From JAJXWB01 sp965246795 (GTDB lineage: Bacteria > Pseudomonadota > Alphaproteobacteria > Rhizobiales > Beijerinckiaceae), in the NCBI GenBank assembly GCA_965246795.1, contig CBDFFN010000007.1, positions 310,001 through 374,000 on the forward strand: DNA of 64,000 bases, written 5' to 3'. Below are positions 8,723-17,231 of the stretch, piece by piece. Below the pieces are notes generated by a model. That model was not told the origin of the DNA and ran no database searches. It was given only the letters and a program-made list of their open reading frames with translations. The translations under genes and the position numbers were made by a program. Positions within the stretch are counted from its first letter, which is position 1, and every line of letters starts with the position of its first letter.

Positions 8723-9124
8723 ATGTCCGACGAAAAAGCAGATTCACCCGCATTTACCTGCGGTCTCGACGTCACGCTTCGGATCATCTCCGGCAAGTGG
8801 AAGCCGCTGATCGTCTATTTCCTGTCGCAGTCGCCGAACCGCTACGGCGAGCTTCGGCGCGCTGTGAAGGGCGTCAGCGACAAGATGCTTATCCAGCATC
8901 TGAAGGAGCTTGAGACCGACGGCATCGTGAAGCGCACCGATTATCGGGAGGTGCCGCCGCGCGTGGACTATGCGCTGACGCCGCTTGGCCGCAGTCTCGC
9001 GTCCGCGCTCGCGCCACTCTGCGCCTGGGGCACGGACAATATGACCGACGTCGCCCGCATTCTCGCCGTGCGCGAAAGCTGGAGTCGCGAGGCGCCCGCG
9101 CCCGACGTGGCTCACCGGCCCTAG
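8723..9124 (+). CDS. HxlR-family winged-helix transcriptional regulator
   Basis: A 133-residue regulator with the HxlR pattern: an N-terminal cysteine (FTCGLDVTLRIISGKWKPL, about residues 11-29), RYGELRRAVKGVSDKMLIQHLKELE as the DNA-recognition winged helix, and DYREVPPRVDYALTPLGRSL as the wing. The family senses reactive electrophiles or oxidants, often through this single cysteine, and usually controls the neighbouring divergent gene, here the SDR at 7905-8639. A GTG three codons upstream (8714) is an alternative start. The C-terminal tail is rich in Ala and Pro and probably disordered. Effector not known. Confidence 0.9.
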   Translation: MSDEKADSPAFTCGLDVTLRIISGKWKPLIVYFLSQSPNRYGELRRAVKGVSDKMLIQHLKELETDGIVKRTDYREVPPRVDYALTPLGRSLASALAPLCAWGTDNMTDVARILAVRESWSREAPAPDVAHRP

Positions 9125-9193
9125 CGAAAGTCGCCGACCTATGTCATTCGCAACGCCGGAACGATCGTCGCGCGCCAAACGCGGCCGATCCAT

Positions 9194-9281
9194 GCGGGCG
9201 TGGCGGAATCGGTAGACGCGCCGGACTCAAAATCCGGTTCCCCCTAAAGGAGTGTCGGTTCGAGTCCGACCGCCCGCACCA
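9194..9281 (+). tRNA. tRNA-Leu (CAA)
   Basis: The acceptor arms GCGGGCG (9194-9200) and CGCCCGC (9271-9277) pair perfectly, followed by discriminator A and an encoded CCA (9279-9281). The anticodon stem CCGGA/TCCGG encloses the loop CTCAAAA, giving anticodon CAA at 9228-9230. The T-loop sequence GGTTCGAGTCC and a long variable arm, as expected of a class II tRNA, are present. It reads UUG codons. The convergent bciA gene ends ten bases downstream. No neighbouring integrase or duplicated 3' end suggests use as an attachment site. Confidence 0.97.
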
Positions 9282-9290
9282 GATCCTGGA

Positions 9291-10274
9291 TCAAAATACT
9301 GCGTGATCGCCGCGTTCGGCGACGGCATCGCCGCGGAGCAGCCGCGCATAGTGCTCGCGCAACGTGTCGGAGCCCGCCGACGGTGTGGCGTCCGCGTCGT
9401 AGCGCCCGCGTGCCGCATCCCAGACGAGCATGGATTCAGTTGCATAATAGCGTCCGATACGCGCGAGCTCGGCTTTCGCCGCAAGCGCCGGGGATAATTT
9501 CCCGAGCGTTGCGAGAACGGCGATGATGACGTCCAGCAATGCCACCGGCACATGCTTGAAGCGCGGCGCACGGCCGAGCAGCGCGAAGAGCATTTCACCT
9601 TGCGCCTTCAGTGTGATTGCTTCGCCAGGTCCACCGATGGGAAGGACGCAATTGCGGCGATCGTCATTGTCGATGCTATCAGCGAGGTATTTGCCGAGAT
9701 CGTTGTCGCTGATCGGCTTGCAGGCGGTGAGCGTGCCGTCGCCAAAGACGAGAAATGGTTTACCGCGCTTTACGCGATCGACCTGTCCCGACAGCGATTT
9801 GAAAAAAGCCGTGGGCCGCACGATCGTGTAATCCACGCCTGACGTCATCAGCGCATCTTCGAAGGCGAGCTTGGCGTGCTGAAAAGCGAGTTTCGGCTTC
9901 TGCACGCAGATCGCCGAAAGCAGGACGACATGCTTCACACCGGCAGCCTTGGCCGAGTTCAACGCGTGCACGTGAGTCTGATAGTCGATGGACCAGGCAT
10001 CGCGGGGTGCACCAGTGCGCGACGCCAGGCACGACACGAGAACGTCGAATCGTTCGTCACGGAAGCCTTCGCGCCCGAGCGATTCCGGATCGGTCACGTC
10101 GCAGACGCGAACCGCTACGTTGTGCATTGTCGCGTCGGAACTGCGCCGGACGACGCAAACGACCTCGTGCCCGCGCGAAACCAGTGCGCTCACCGTCGCG
10201 CGACCGATGGTGCCGGTGCCCCCGAGGACGAGGACGCGGCGCGGTACAACCTCGTCGGAGTTTTTCGCTGTCAT
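9291..10274 (-). CDS. bciA: divinyl (proto)chlorophyllide a 8-vinyl-reductase, BciA type
   Basis: A 327-residue NAD(P)H-dependent reductase of the extended NmrA/SDR fold. The dinucleotide motif VLVLGGTGTIGRATV sits near the N-terminus. Segments that I recognise from BciA/DVR proteins are DVLVSCLASRTG, SIDYQTHVHAL, LLSAICVQKP, VRPTAFFKSLSGQV, ACKPISDNDL, VLPIGGPGEAIT and IGRYYATESML. BciA reduces the C8 vinyl group of the bacteriochlorophyll precursor to ethyl, using NADPH. ATG at 10274 lies four bases after the stop of the DNA ligase gene, so it is the last gene of the exonuclease-ligase unit. It is far from the puh genes of this window (about 49 kb away). Length matches the family. Confidence 0.93.
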   Translation of the reverse strand: MTAKNSDEVVPRRVLVLGGTGTIGRATVSALVSRGHEVVCVVRRSSDATMHNVAVRVCDVTDPESLGREGFRDERFDVLVSCLASRTGAPRDAWSIDYQTHVHALNSAKAAGVKHVVLLSAICVQKPKLAFQHAKLAFEDALMTSGVDYTIVRPTAFFKSLSGQVDRVKRGKPFLVFGDGTLTACKPISDNDLGKYLADSIDNDDRRNCVLPIGGPGEAITLKAQGEMLFALLGRAPRFKHVPVALLDVIIAVLATLGKLSPALAAKAELARIGRYYATESMLVWDAARGRYDADATPSAGSDTLREHYARLLRGDAVAERGDHAVF

Positions 10275-10278
10275 CGCT

Positions 10279-11925
10279 TTACGGCAGCAGCTTTTCCAGG
10301 AACTCGATGCGATCAGCCTCTGCGGACGGCTTGTCCCAACGAATGCGCGAAACCCGCGGAAAGCGCATCGCGACGCCCGACTTGTGGCGCGTCGAACGGT
10401 TGAGACCCTCGAAGGCGATCTCCAGCACGAGCCCGGACTCCTTGCCGTGTTCGACGACGCGCACGGGACCAAAACGCTCACGCGTATGGTGGCGCACGTA
10501 GCGGTCGAGTTGCGCAAGTTCCTCGTCGGTAAAGCCGAAATAGGCTTTGCCGACGGGCACGAGCTCTTCGTCGTCGCCAGCGCCCTTCCAGCAGCCGAAT
10601 GTGTAGTCGGAGTAGAAGGACGAGCGCTTCCCACTGCCGCGCTGCGCATACATCATCACCGCATCGACCGTGTAGGGATCGCGCTTCCACTTCCACCACG
10701 GCCCGGTCGGGCGTCCGGCGACGTAGAGCGAGTCGCGCCGCTTCAGCATGACGCCTTCGACAGCGTTGGCGTCTGCGCCGACGCTTTCGGGGTTTGCGCG
10801 AAAGCCCGCGAGCTGCTCCCAACTCTCGAATGGCAGCAGCGGAGAGATATCGAGACGCGGACAGTCTGCTTCTTCGACAAAGGCTTCGAGCCGTCGCCGC
10901 CGTTCCTCGAATGGTAGCGCGCGCAAGTCTTCGCCGTCGCGCGACAGGAGATCGTAGGCGCGTAGATGCGCGGGAAATTGCGCGAGATGTTTTACGCTGA
11001 CCGTCTTGCGGTTGAGGCGCTGCTGCAACTCCGCGAACGGCCGGACATCGCGCCCGTGCATCACGAGCAACTCGCCGTCGATCGCGAATCCGTCACCACC
11101 GATCGCGGCCAGCGCATCGGCAAGATCGGGAAAGGCGCCTGTTACTTCCTCGCCGGTGCGGGAGTAGAGACGCAGCACCGTGCCGTCCGGCGTCGGACCG
11201 GCCGCGGCCTGCAGGCGAATGCCGTCCCACTTCCACTCGGCGCTGTAATCGCGTGCATCGAATTTCGCGAAGTCGGTCTCCTCGAGCGGATGCGCGAGCA
11301 TCGGCGGGCGGAACGGCGCGGGATTGGTGGATACAGGCTTGTCGCCAACACCTTCGATCCAGGCGAAGAGCTCGCGGTACGGCGGCGTGAGACCGTGCCA
11401 GACTTGTTCGACGTCGTCGGGCGTCACGTCGCCCATCTGTGCGACGGCGGTCTTTGCCAGTCGCGCGCTGACGCCGACACGCAGCGCGCCGGTGACAAGC
11501 TTCAGCAGCGCCCAGCGGCCGGTTTCGTCGAGACTATCGAGCCAATGCGCGAGGATCGGCGGCAGGTTTACGCGGCCGCCTGCCGCGAGTGTTTCGACGA
11601 CGTCCGACAGATGCAGCGGCGGATTATTCGTCGCGGGAACGTCCGACGCCGGTTTAGCCGGCCAGATCAGCGCCGTGGTCTCGGATAGATCGCCGACATA
11701 GTCGCGCGACAGGCCGAAGAGCACGGGATCGACGCGCTCCATCACAAGCGTCTTGATAAGCGCTGGCTTCGCCTGCCGGAACGACAGGCTCGACGTCAGC
11801 GCCGCGAGCGCCCACCCGCGTTCGGGGTCGGGCGTGGTGCGAAAATAATCCGCCATCAGCCGCAGCTTGCCGTTGCGGGATGGCTCGAACGTCAAGCCGT
11901 CGAGCAGCGTGGCGAAATCCTTCAC
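10279..11925 (-). CDS. ATP-dependent DNA ligase (Lhr/exonuclease-associated type)
   Basis: A 548-residue ligase. An N-terminal helical domain (about 1-200) precedes the nucleotidyltransferase domain with EWKWDGIR, where Lys232 is the AMP-accepting lysine, then FAIDGELLV (motif III), VEGVMLKRRDS (motif IV) and WWKWKRDP (motif V), and an OB domain. Ligases of this group occur in bacterial DNA-repair clusters with an MBL-fold exonuclease and often Lhr helicase and PdeM; here only the exonuclease is adjacent. The GTG start at 11925 overlaps the exonuclease stop as GTGA, which indicates translational coupling; the sequence upstream in frame is not protein-like. All ligase motifs appear intact. Confidence 0.93.
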   Translation of the reverse strand: MKDFATLLDGLTFEPSRNGKLRLMADYFRTTPDPERGWALAALTSSLSFRQAKPALIKTLVMERVDPVLFGLSRDYVGDLSETTALIWPAKPASDVPATNNPPLHLSDVVETLAAGGRVNLPPILAHWLDSLDETGRWALLKLVTGALRVGVSARLAKTAVAQMGDVTPDDVEQVWHGLTPPYRELFAWIEGVGDKPVSTNPAPFRPPMLAHPLEETDFAKFDARDYSAEWKWDGIRLQAAAGPTPDGTVLRLYSRTGEEVTGAFPDLADALAAIGGDGFAIDGELLVMHGRDVRPFAELQQRLNRKTVSVKHLAQFPAHLRAYDLLSRDGEDLRALPFEERRRRLEAFVEEADCPRLDISPLLPFESWEQLAGFRANPESVGADANAVEGVMLKRRDSLYVAGRPTGPWWKWKRDPYTVDAVMMYAQRGSGKRSSFYSDYTFGCWKGAGDDEELVPVGKAYFGFTDEELAQLDRYVRHHTRERFGPVRVVEHGKESGLVLEIAFEGLNRSTRHKSGVAMRFPRVSRIRWDKPSAEADRIEFLEKLLP

Positions 11926-12959
11926 GCCGCACCGTCCAGCGCCGCATCGCCAGCGTCTTCGCCCTCGTCGCCATAACCGATGAGGTGAAGCGGTTTGGCC
12001 CTCAGCCCTTGCGTCTGCGCCCAATGCACGAGCGCTTCTTCCGCACCATGCGTGACCCAGACTTCCTCGCAGCCCGTTTCGGTCACGGTGGCGCAAAGCG
12101 CGTCCCAGTCCGCGTGATCGGAGATGACGAGCGGCAGTTCGACGCCTTTTTGCCGCGCTCGCGCCCGCACGCGCATCCAACCGGACGCGAAGCCGGCGAC
12201 GGGCGACGGAAATTTCCGCGACCAGACATCGGCGACAGCAGAGGGTGGGCAGATGACGATCTCGCCACCGAGTTTCGCACGCTCCGTCGCGACGACTTTT
12301 GGCGTCTCGCCGAGCGGCACGCCATGCGCACGATAAAGCTCGGTTACGCGCTCGACTGCGCCATGCAGATAGATGGGTCGATCGTAGCCAGCCTCGCGTA
12401 ATAGAGCGATGACGCGCTGCGCCTTGCCGAGCGAATAGGCACCGACGAGATGCGTGCTTTCCGGGAAAAGCCGGCGGTGCTCCAGCAGTTTTGCGACCTC
12501 GGCAGAGGCAGGTGGGTGGCGGAACACCGGCAGGCCGAACGTCGCCTCGGTGATAAAGGCGTCGCAGCGCACGAGCTCGAAGGGTGCGCAGGTTGGGTCA
12601 CTCGCGCGCTTGTAGTCGCCGGAGACGACAAGCCGGAAGCCGCGGTGCACGATCAGCACCTGCGCCGAACCGAGCACGTGGCCGGCCGGATGCAGCGACA
12701 CGTCGACCTCGCCGATGCGGCGCGTCTCGCCCGGCAGGAGCGGATCGCCCATGCCGCAGTCCTCGCCTAGCCGCAGCGCCATGATCGCGAGCGTCTCAGG
12801 CGTCGCCAGCACGTGCTTGTGGCCGGGACGGGCATGATCGGAATGGCCATGTGTGATGATGGCGCGTTCGACCGGCCGCAGCGGATCGACATAAAAATCG
12901 CCCGCGGGACAAAAAAGTCCGGCGGGCGTCTGCGTCAGAAGATCGGAAGCGCCTCGCAA
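11922..12959 (-). CDS. ligase-associated DNA damage response exonuclease (MBL fold)
   Basis: A 345-residue metallo-beta-lactamase/beta-CASP protein. THGHSDHARPG carries the HxHxDH metal site; LHPAGHVLGSAQV, VVSGDYKR (metal-binding Asp) and VISDHADWDAL are the later metal and phosphate motifs. Proteins of this group act as nucleases with the adjacent ATP-dependent ligase in DNA repair. The start is a judgement: TTG at 12959 gives MRGASDLLTQTPAGLFCPAGDF, which matches the usual N-terminus; GTG at 13037 would add 26 residues and overlap the upstream gene by 47 bases. The 3' end overlaps the ligase start by four bases. Confidence 0.88.
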   Translation of the reverse strand: MRGASDLLTQTPAGLFCPAGDFYVDPLRPVERAIITHGHSDHARPGHKHVLATPETLAIMALRLGEDCGMGDPLLPGETRRIGEVDVSLHPAGHVLGSAQVLIVHRGFRLVVSGDYKRASDPTCAPFELVRCDAFITEATFGLPVFRHPPASAEVAKLLEHRRLFPESTHLVGAYSLGKAQRVIALLREAGYDRPIYLHGAVERVTELYRAHGVPLGETPKVVATERAKLGGEIVICPPSAVADVWSRKFPSPVAGFASGWMRVRARARQKGVELPLVISDHADWDALCATVTETGCEEVWVTHGAEEALVHWAQTQGLRAKPLHLIGYGDEGEDAGDAALDGAA

Positions 12960-12990
12960 GGCACCGAGATAGTGCGCGGACGTGCGACTG

Positions 12991-13299
12991 TCAGCGGCAG
13001 ACCATGCCGCGTGTCGGATAGACGCGGCCGTCGGCACCCTTAATCTGGGTAACGGTCACGCAATCCTCGTCGTTCTGGCCGAAGCTTTTCTGCACAGCGA
13101 TCGACGGGCCTTCGCCAAGTGGCTTGAAGGCAACCTTGTCGAACGAAGCCTGCATTGACGGCTGCGTTGTAACAGCGGCGATCAGCGCAGGGCGCACCGG
13201 TGAAGCGGCGACTGCAGCGCCAAGGCCGAGAACGAACGCAATACCAAGTACCAGCCGGGAAGCCGGGGTCGATACGAACGATTCGCGCCTCTTGACCAT
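12991..13299 (-). CDS. small secreted protein of unknown function
   Basis: A 102-residue protein with an N-terminal signal sequence (basic start MVKRRES, hydrophobic core LVLGIAFVLGLGAAVAA, likely cleavage after AAVAAS). The mature part has two cysteines (EDCVTV and GMVCR) that could form a disulfide. No family is recognised. ATG at 13299 is preceded by GGAGGGTCCC, a good ribosome-binding site. It is 31 bases upstream of the exonuclease start on the same strand, but a functional link is not implied. Exported location is inferred from the signal sequence only. Confidence 0.7.
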   Translation of the reverse strand: MVKRRESFVSTPASRLVLGIAFVLGLGAAVAASPVRPALIAAVTTQPSMQASFDKVAFKPLGEGPSIAVQKSFGQNDEDCVTVTQIKGADGRVYPTRGMVCR

Positions 13300-13489
13300 G
13301 GGACCCTCCGGAAGCGCCAAGGGCGCACCGACGCCGAGAACACAGGCGAAACGTCGCCGACGCTCTTCGGTTTCCCAAAGTCGCAAAAAATTATTTCTGC
13401 ATGGTGTCGCCGGCGCAACAGTCGGCAACGACAATTGTTTGTCGCCCTAACTGGCGCGACCGGCCAAAGCGTAAACTAAGGCGTTGCGA

Positions 13490-13804
13490 TCACTCGCAGA
13501 TGCGGGTGCGCTTGTAGCCCACGACGTAGCCGTAGGGGTCCACGACCGGGCGGCGCTCGATGTGGCACTCCTCGGCATATTCGACCGGCTCGGCATAGAC
13601 CGGGCGTGGCGGCGGGGGCGCAACATAAACGGTGCGGGGGCCGGCCAGCGCCGAGCCGGCGATGGCGCCGAGCGCGGTGCCGCCGATGGCGCCGGCAATG
13701 AACGCGCCGGCGTCGCCGGCCGATGCGGGGGTGACGGACGCCGTCGAAACGGCCAGTCCGAGCGAGAGCGCGACTGCGGCTCCGGTAAAAATGCGTGCGG
13801 TCAT
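13490..13804 (-). CDS. small exported protein with glycine-zipper-like segment
   Basis: A 104-residue protein: signal peptide about residues 1-28 (ends TPASAG), then a Gly/Ala-rich stretch AGAFIAGAIGGTALGAIAGS that resembles a glycine-zipper membrane segment, a Pro/Tyr-rich linker (VYVAPPPPRPVYAEP), and a Cys-containing tail (EECHIERRPVVDPYGYVVGYKRTRIC). Such proteins are common in Hyphomicrobiales envelopes and have no assigned activity. ATG at 13804 follows AGGAGG at good spacing. The 190-base gap upstream of the neighbour at 12991-13299 contains no gene that I can support. Confidence 0.7.
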   Translation of the reverse strand: MTARIFTGAAVALSLGLAVSTASVTPASAGDAGAFIAGAIGGTALGAIAGSALAGPRTVYVAPPPPRPVYAEPVEYAEECHIERRPVVDPYGYVVGYKRTRICE

Positions 13805-13917
13805 GGATGCCTCCTGTCGCGAGGCCTGCGCCCCAGCGTGACACCCCATGTTTTCAAGAACGGCCCTTAACGCGCTGTGAATTTTGCGCCGGTGCCGGGC
13901 GTGATAGCGATTCCAGC

Positions 13918-14829
13918 ATGGCGACGCGCAGGGAATCGTCCGGCGATATTCTGGCCGACCGGCGCCTCGAATACGGGAAGTCTCTTGCCGCCGAGGGCGA
14001 CCATGCCGCGGCGGCGGACCTTTTCACGCAGGCGTTGGAGCGCGTGCCGAATTGGGCCGCGGGCTGGTTTGCGCTGGGCGAAGCGCGGATACGGCTGGGC
14101 GCGCAGCAAGATGCCGTGGCTGCCTTCTCGAAGACAGCCGCGCTCGATCCAGAAGGCCGGCTTGGCGCGCTCCTGGCGCTGGCTGCGCTCGGTACGTCGG
14201 CTGTCCCCGATGGGGCCGACCCCGCTCATGTGCGGGCGCTCTTCGACGATTACGCCCCCCGCTTCGAGGCGCATCTCACCCAGGCGCTCGGCTATCGCGC
14301 GCCGGAGTTACTGATGGCGGCGCTGTCGCGCTCCGCGCCAGACCGCCGCTGGCAGCGCACGTTCGATCTTGGCTGCGGAACGGGCCTGATGGGCGACGCC
14401 ATCCGCCCAACCACGGACTGGCTTGGCGGCGTCGATCTCTCGCCCGACATGGTGGAGCGCGCGCGGGACAAAAACATCTACGACCAACTCGCTGTCGGCG
14501 AGATGATTTTTGCGCTGAAGGCTGAGCCTGTTCCCCTCGATCTTGTGCTGGCCGCAGACGTTTTTGTCTATGTCGGCGATCTGCGCCCGGTCTTTGCCGC
14601 CACCGCCGCGGTCATGAAACCGAATGGCCTGTTCGCCTTCACCTTACAGCGCGGGCCATACGACAGCGATGTACGGGTCGGACCCGACCGCCGCTTCACG
14701 CATTCGCCCGATCATCTTCGCACACGAGCCGCGGAGGCCGGCTTCGAGATCGTTTCCCAGAACGAAGCGGCGACGCGACGCGACGGCGGGAGCGATGTGC
14801 CGGGACTCGTGGTCGTGCTGTCTAAATAG
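13918..14829 (+). CDS. TPR-containing class I SAM-dependent methyltransferase
   Basis: A 303-residue cytoplasmic protein. Residues ~15-85 form two TPR-like helical repeats (GDHAAAADLFTQALERVP, then QQDAVAAFSKTAALDP). They are followed by DDYAPRFEAHLTQALGYRAPELL, a pattern often found in TPR-methyltransferase fusions, and a Rossmann domain with motif I FDLGCGTGLMG, GGVDLSPDMVERA, and the post-motif VLAADVFVYVGDL. The substrate is unknown. ATG at 13918. The divergent small exported gene starts 113 bases away. Related proteins are annotated only as predicted methyltransferases, so no finer call is made. Confidence 0.85.
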   Translation: MATRRESSGDILADRRLEYGKSLAAEGDHAAAADLFTQALERVPNWAAGWFALGEARIRLGAQQDAVAAFSKTAALDPEGRLGALLALAALGTSAVPDGADPAHVRALFDDYAPRFEAHLTQALGYRAPELLMAALSRSAPDRRWQRTFDLGCGTGLMGDAIRPTTDWLGGVDLSPDMVERARDKNIYDQLAVGEMIFALKAEPVPLDLVLAADVFVYVGDLRPVFAATAAVMKPNGLFAFTLQRGPYDSDVRVGPDRRFTHSPDHLRTRAAEAGFEIVSQNEAATRRDGGSDVPGLVVVLSK

Positions 14830-14884
14830 CCATCCTCAATTCAGCCCGACTTGAGCGTCATTCCGCGTCGTGAACGGAAGCTGC

Positions 14885-15535
14885 ATGGCCCGAACCACAT
14901 CGATCCGCACCGTCGCCTTAATTGCGGGCGTCGGCCTCGCCGCGCTGCCCGCCGCTGCGCATCCACACGTCTGGGTCGTCGGTACGACGGACGTGCTGTT
15001 CGACGCTGGCGGTCGCATCACGGGCCTGCGCCAGCACTGGTCTTTCGACGAGATGTATTCGGCCTTCGCGACGCAGGGCGTCGGCGAAAAGGGCAAGCCG
15101 ATCGGCCGCGAGGCGCTCGCGCCGCTTGCGAAAACGAATGTCGAGTCTCTCGCTGAGTTTGGCTTCTTTACCGCGGCGCGCGAAGCCGGCAAGCGGCTCG
15201 AGTTCAGCGAGCCCGTGGATTACTGGCTCGAAGCCGACGATAAGGGCGTCGTGACGCTGCACTTTACGCTGCCGCTGAAAGCATCGGTGGAGGCGAAGAA
15301 GCCTTTCTCATTCCAGACCTACGATCCAACTTATTTCGTGTCGTTCTCGACAGAGACAGGCAAGGAGGCGAAGCTTGTCGGCGCACCGATGGGATGTTCG
15401 CTAAGTGCGGTCGAGCCGGCACCTCTCCTCGCTGCCGACTCCTCGAAACTCAGTTCGGCGGCAAGCGATAATTTTTCGCCCGGCGCAGATTTGTCGATCA
15501 AACTTTCGACACGGATCATCGTCGCATGTCCGTGA
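14885..15535 (+). CDS. DUF1007 family periplasmic protein (ZevA-like)
   Basis: A 216-residue exported protein with a signal peptide (ends LPAAAHPHVW). The HPHVWV start of the mature chain, the SFDEMYS segment and the FTLPLK / QTYDPTYFVSF patterns are typical of DUF1007. In Haemophilus influenzae the DUF1007 protein ZevA works with the NicO-type ZevB in zinc acquisition (established for that organism). Here the NicO gene follows with a ten-base overlap, which supports the same partnership. ATG 14885 was chosen; a GTG five codons upstream (14870) is possible. Metal specificity is inferred, not shown. Confidence 0.85.
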   Translation: MARTTSIRTVALIAGVGLAALPAAAHPHVWVVGTTDVLFDAGGRITGLRQHWSFDEMYSAFATQGVGEKGKPIGREALAPLAKTNVESLAEFGFFTAAREAGKRLEFSEPVDYWLEADDKGVVTLHFTLPLKASVEAKKPFSFQTYDPTYFVSFSTETGKEAKLVGAPMGCSLSAVEPAPLLAADSSKLSSAASDNFSPGADLSIKLSTRIIVACP

Positions 15536-16551
15536 AGCGGCGTATTTCACCGCTGCTCTTTGCCGGTGCCGCGCTGCTGCTGACCGCAGGCGTCGCATGG
15601 GCACAGGCACGGCATCCCTTTGCGATCGGCGGCACGGAAGGCGGCGTCCCCGGCAGCGCCTTTGCGCGATGGCTGATCGAGGAACAGACACGCTTCACGC
15701 GCGCAATGACGACAACGTTGCGCGACACGCGCAGCAGCACGGCGGCGTTCTGGAGCCTGCTCGGATTGTCCTTCGCCTACGGCGTGTTTCACGCGGCGGG
15801 ACCGGGTCATGGCAAGGCCGTCATCGCCTCTTACATGGTCGCCAACGAACAGGCGCTGAAGCGCGGATTGTTGCTCACGACTGGCGCGGCTGCGATGCAG
15901 GCGCTCGTCGCCATCGCGCTCGTCGTCGTGCTGCGGCTTGTCATCGGCACGACGGCGGCGCGCATGACGGATGTCACCGCGGCCGTCGACATCGCCAGTT
16001 TCGCGATCGTCGCGGCGCTCGGCGCATGGCTCGTCTGGCGCAAGGGCGCTGCGTTTTTCGCGGCGCTCGGGGCGGCGATGCGGCCTGCATCGCTGGCCTT
16101 CGCGGGCGGCGGCACGTCGTCGTCGTCTTTCTCCTGCGAGGCTGTCGAGGCCGGGCACGTACACGACGCGAATTGCGGCCACATGCTCGCGCTCGATGTT
16201 GACGCGCTCGGCGACAAGTTCTCCTGGCGCGAGGCGCTTGCCGCGATGGCAGCGGCCGGCGTGCGCCCGTGTTCGGGCGCGATCGTCGTGCTGGTCTTCG
16301 CGCTATCGCTCGACTTGTTTGCGACCGGTATCGCCGCGTCGCTCGCGATGGCGGCGGGCACGGCGATTACCACCGGCGCGCTCGCGACCATCGCGGTTTA
16401 CGGGAAGCGTCTGGCGACGCGCGTCGCGGAGTCGATGTCGACGCGCGGCGTCATTCTGGTACGCGGTCTGGAATTGCTCGCCGCGCTTGTTGTCTTCGTG
16501 CTGGGCGCAGCGCTGCTGTTCGGCAGCGCCGCCGTTGCGGCTTTCGCCTGA
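15526..16551 (+). CDS. NicO-family nickel/cobalt/zinc transporter
   Basis: A 341-residue integral membrane protein with about six hydrophobic segments after a signal-like N-terminus. The metal motif FHAAGPGHGKAVI lies near residue 90, and VRPCSGAIVVLVFALS in the second half is the other NicO hallmark. A loop with clustered His and Cys (SCEAVEAGHVHDANCGH) between the two halves could sense or capture metal. It overlaps the DUF1007 gene upstream by ten bases, the arrangement of zevAB. It would move a transition metal across the inner membrane; direction and metal are not determined by the sequence. Confidence 0.88.
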   Translation: MSVKRRISPLLFAGAALLLTAGVAWAQARHPFAIGGTEGGVPGSAFARWLIEEQTRFTRAMTTTLRDTRSSTAAFWSLLGLSFAYGVFHAAGPGHGKAVIASYMVANEQALKRGLLLTTGAAAMQALVAIALVVVLRLVIGTTAARMTDVTAAVDIASFAIVAALGAWLVWRKGAAFFAALGAAMRPASLAFAGGGTSSSSFSCEAVEAGHVHDANCGHMLALDVDALGDKFSWREALAAMAAAGVRPCSGAIVVLVFALSLDLFATGIAASLAMAAGTAITTGALATIAVYGKRLATRVAESMSTRGVILVRGLELLAALVVFVLGAALLFGSAAVAAFA

Positions 16552-16560
16552 CGCAGGTTC

Positions 16561-16583
16561 CGCAAAAGTTGCAGACTTTTGCG
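16561..16583. repeat. intergenic palindrome, copy 1 (possible terminator)
   Basis: CGCAAAAGT-TGCAG-ACTTTTGCG lies between the convergent NicO and GST genes. A near-identical element is at 49067-49092, also between convergent genes, and similarity continues past the right arm (AAGG..AT.CG). It may act as a two-way terminator and belongs to a dispersed repeat family. Confidence 0.6.
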
Positions 16584-16605
16584 ATGAAGGGCATCCGAAA
16601 GAGAT

Positions 16606-17226
16606 TTATAGGCTGATACCTTCGCTTTTCAGCGTGCGCTGCACAGCCGGTCGCGTCATCATGCGATCGAAATGTTTCGCGCAATTTGCCGGCAGTTCAA
16701 CGCCCTGCCGCTTCGCCCAGAGTTCAACATAAAATAGCGCGGCGTCAGCGATCGAATAATCGCCGTTGACGTAGTCCTTGCCGGCGAGCCGCTTGTCCAT
16801 GACAGCGAAACCCTTCGCCGCAAGTTCCTTACCTTTCGCCTTCACGGCGTCCGCATCCGCCTCGTTTGGGGAGAAGTTCGACGGCCGGAAAAGCCGCGAG
16901 AACGCCTGCATATGGATGCTTGAAACCGCGTGGTCGAGCGCTTCAAGCGTGCGCACCTGCCCCTCGGGGTCGGTCGGCATCAGCTTCTTGTCGGGATTGG
17001 TGAGCGCCAGCCATGTCGCGATTGCCGGGAATTCCGTCAGCACCGAACCGTCGTCGCGCTTCAGCGTCGGCACTTTCGACTTGGCGTTCACTTCGACGAA
17101 CGGCGGCTGATACTGCTCGCCCTTTTGCAGATCGACTTTAGAGAGTTCGAACGGCTTGCCGATCTCTTCGAGCAGGACGTGGATGCCGATCGAGCAGGCA
17201 CCGGGGGCGTAATAAAGTGTGGTCAT
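16606..17226 (-). CDS. glutathione S-transferase
   Basis: A 206-residue GST. The thioredoxin-like N-terminal domain starts MTTLYYAPGACSIGIHVLLEE (Tyr5/Ser12 region in the beta-class position) and carries VPTL at about 53 and the glutathione gamma-glutamyl contact in LTEFPAIATWLA. The all-helical C-terminal domain has YSIADAALFYVELWA, the conserved N-capping box. Members conjugate or reduce substrates with glutathione. ATG at 17226 is preceded by GGAGGAAAC. It is on the same strand as gltD but is separated from it by a large hairpin (17277-17337), so it is probably a separate unit. Substrate unknown. Confidence 0.9.
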   Translation of the reverse strand: MTTLYYAPGACSIGIHVLLEEIGKPFELSKVDLQKGEQYQPPFVEVNAKSKVPTLKRDDGSVLTEFPAIATWLALTNPDKKLMPTDPEGQVRTLEALDHAVSSIHMQAFSRLFRPSNFSPNEADADAVKAKGKELAAKGFAVMDKRLAGKDYVNGDYSIADAALFYVELWAKRQGVELPANCAKHFDRMMTRPAVQRTLKSEGISL

Positions 17227-17231
17227 GTTTC

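Noticed and set aside
9194..9281. tRNA-Leu as an integration site
   Set aside because: No integrase gene, direct repeat of the tRNA 3' end or change of gene content is seen next to it.
10275..10649. N-terminal extension of bciA by 125 codons into the ligase gene
   Set aside because: The added sequence is Ser/Arg-rich and lies wholly in the ligase gene; ATG 10274 gives the normal BciA start.
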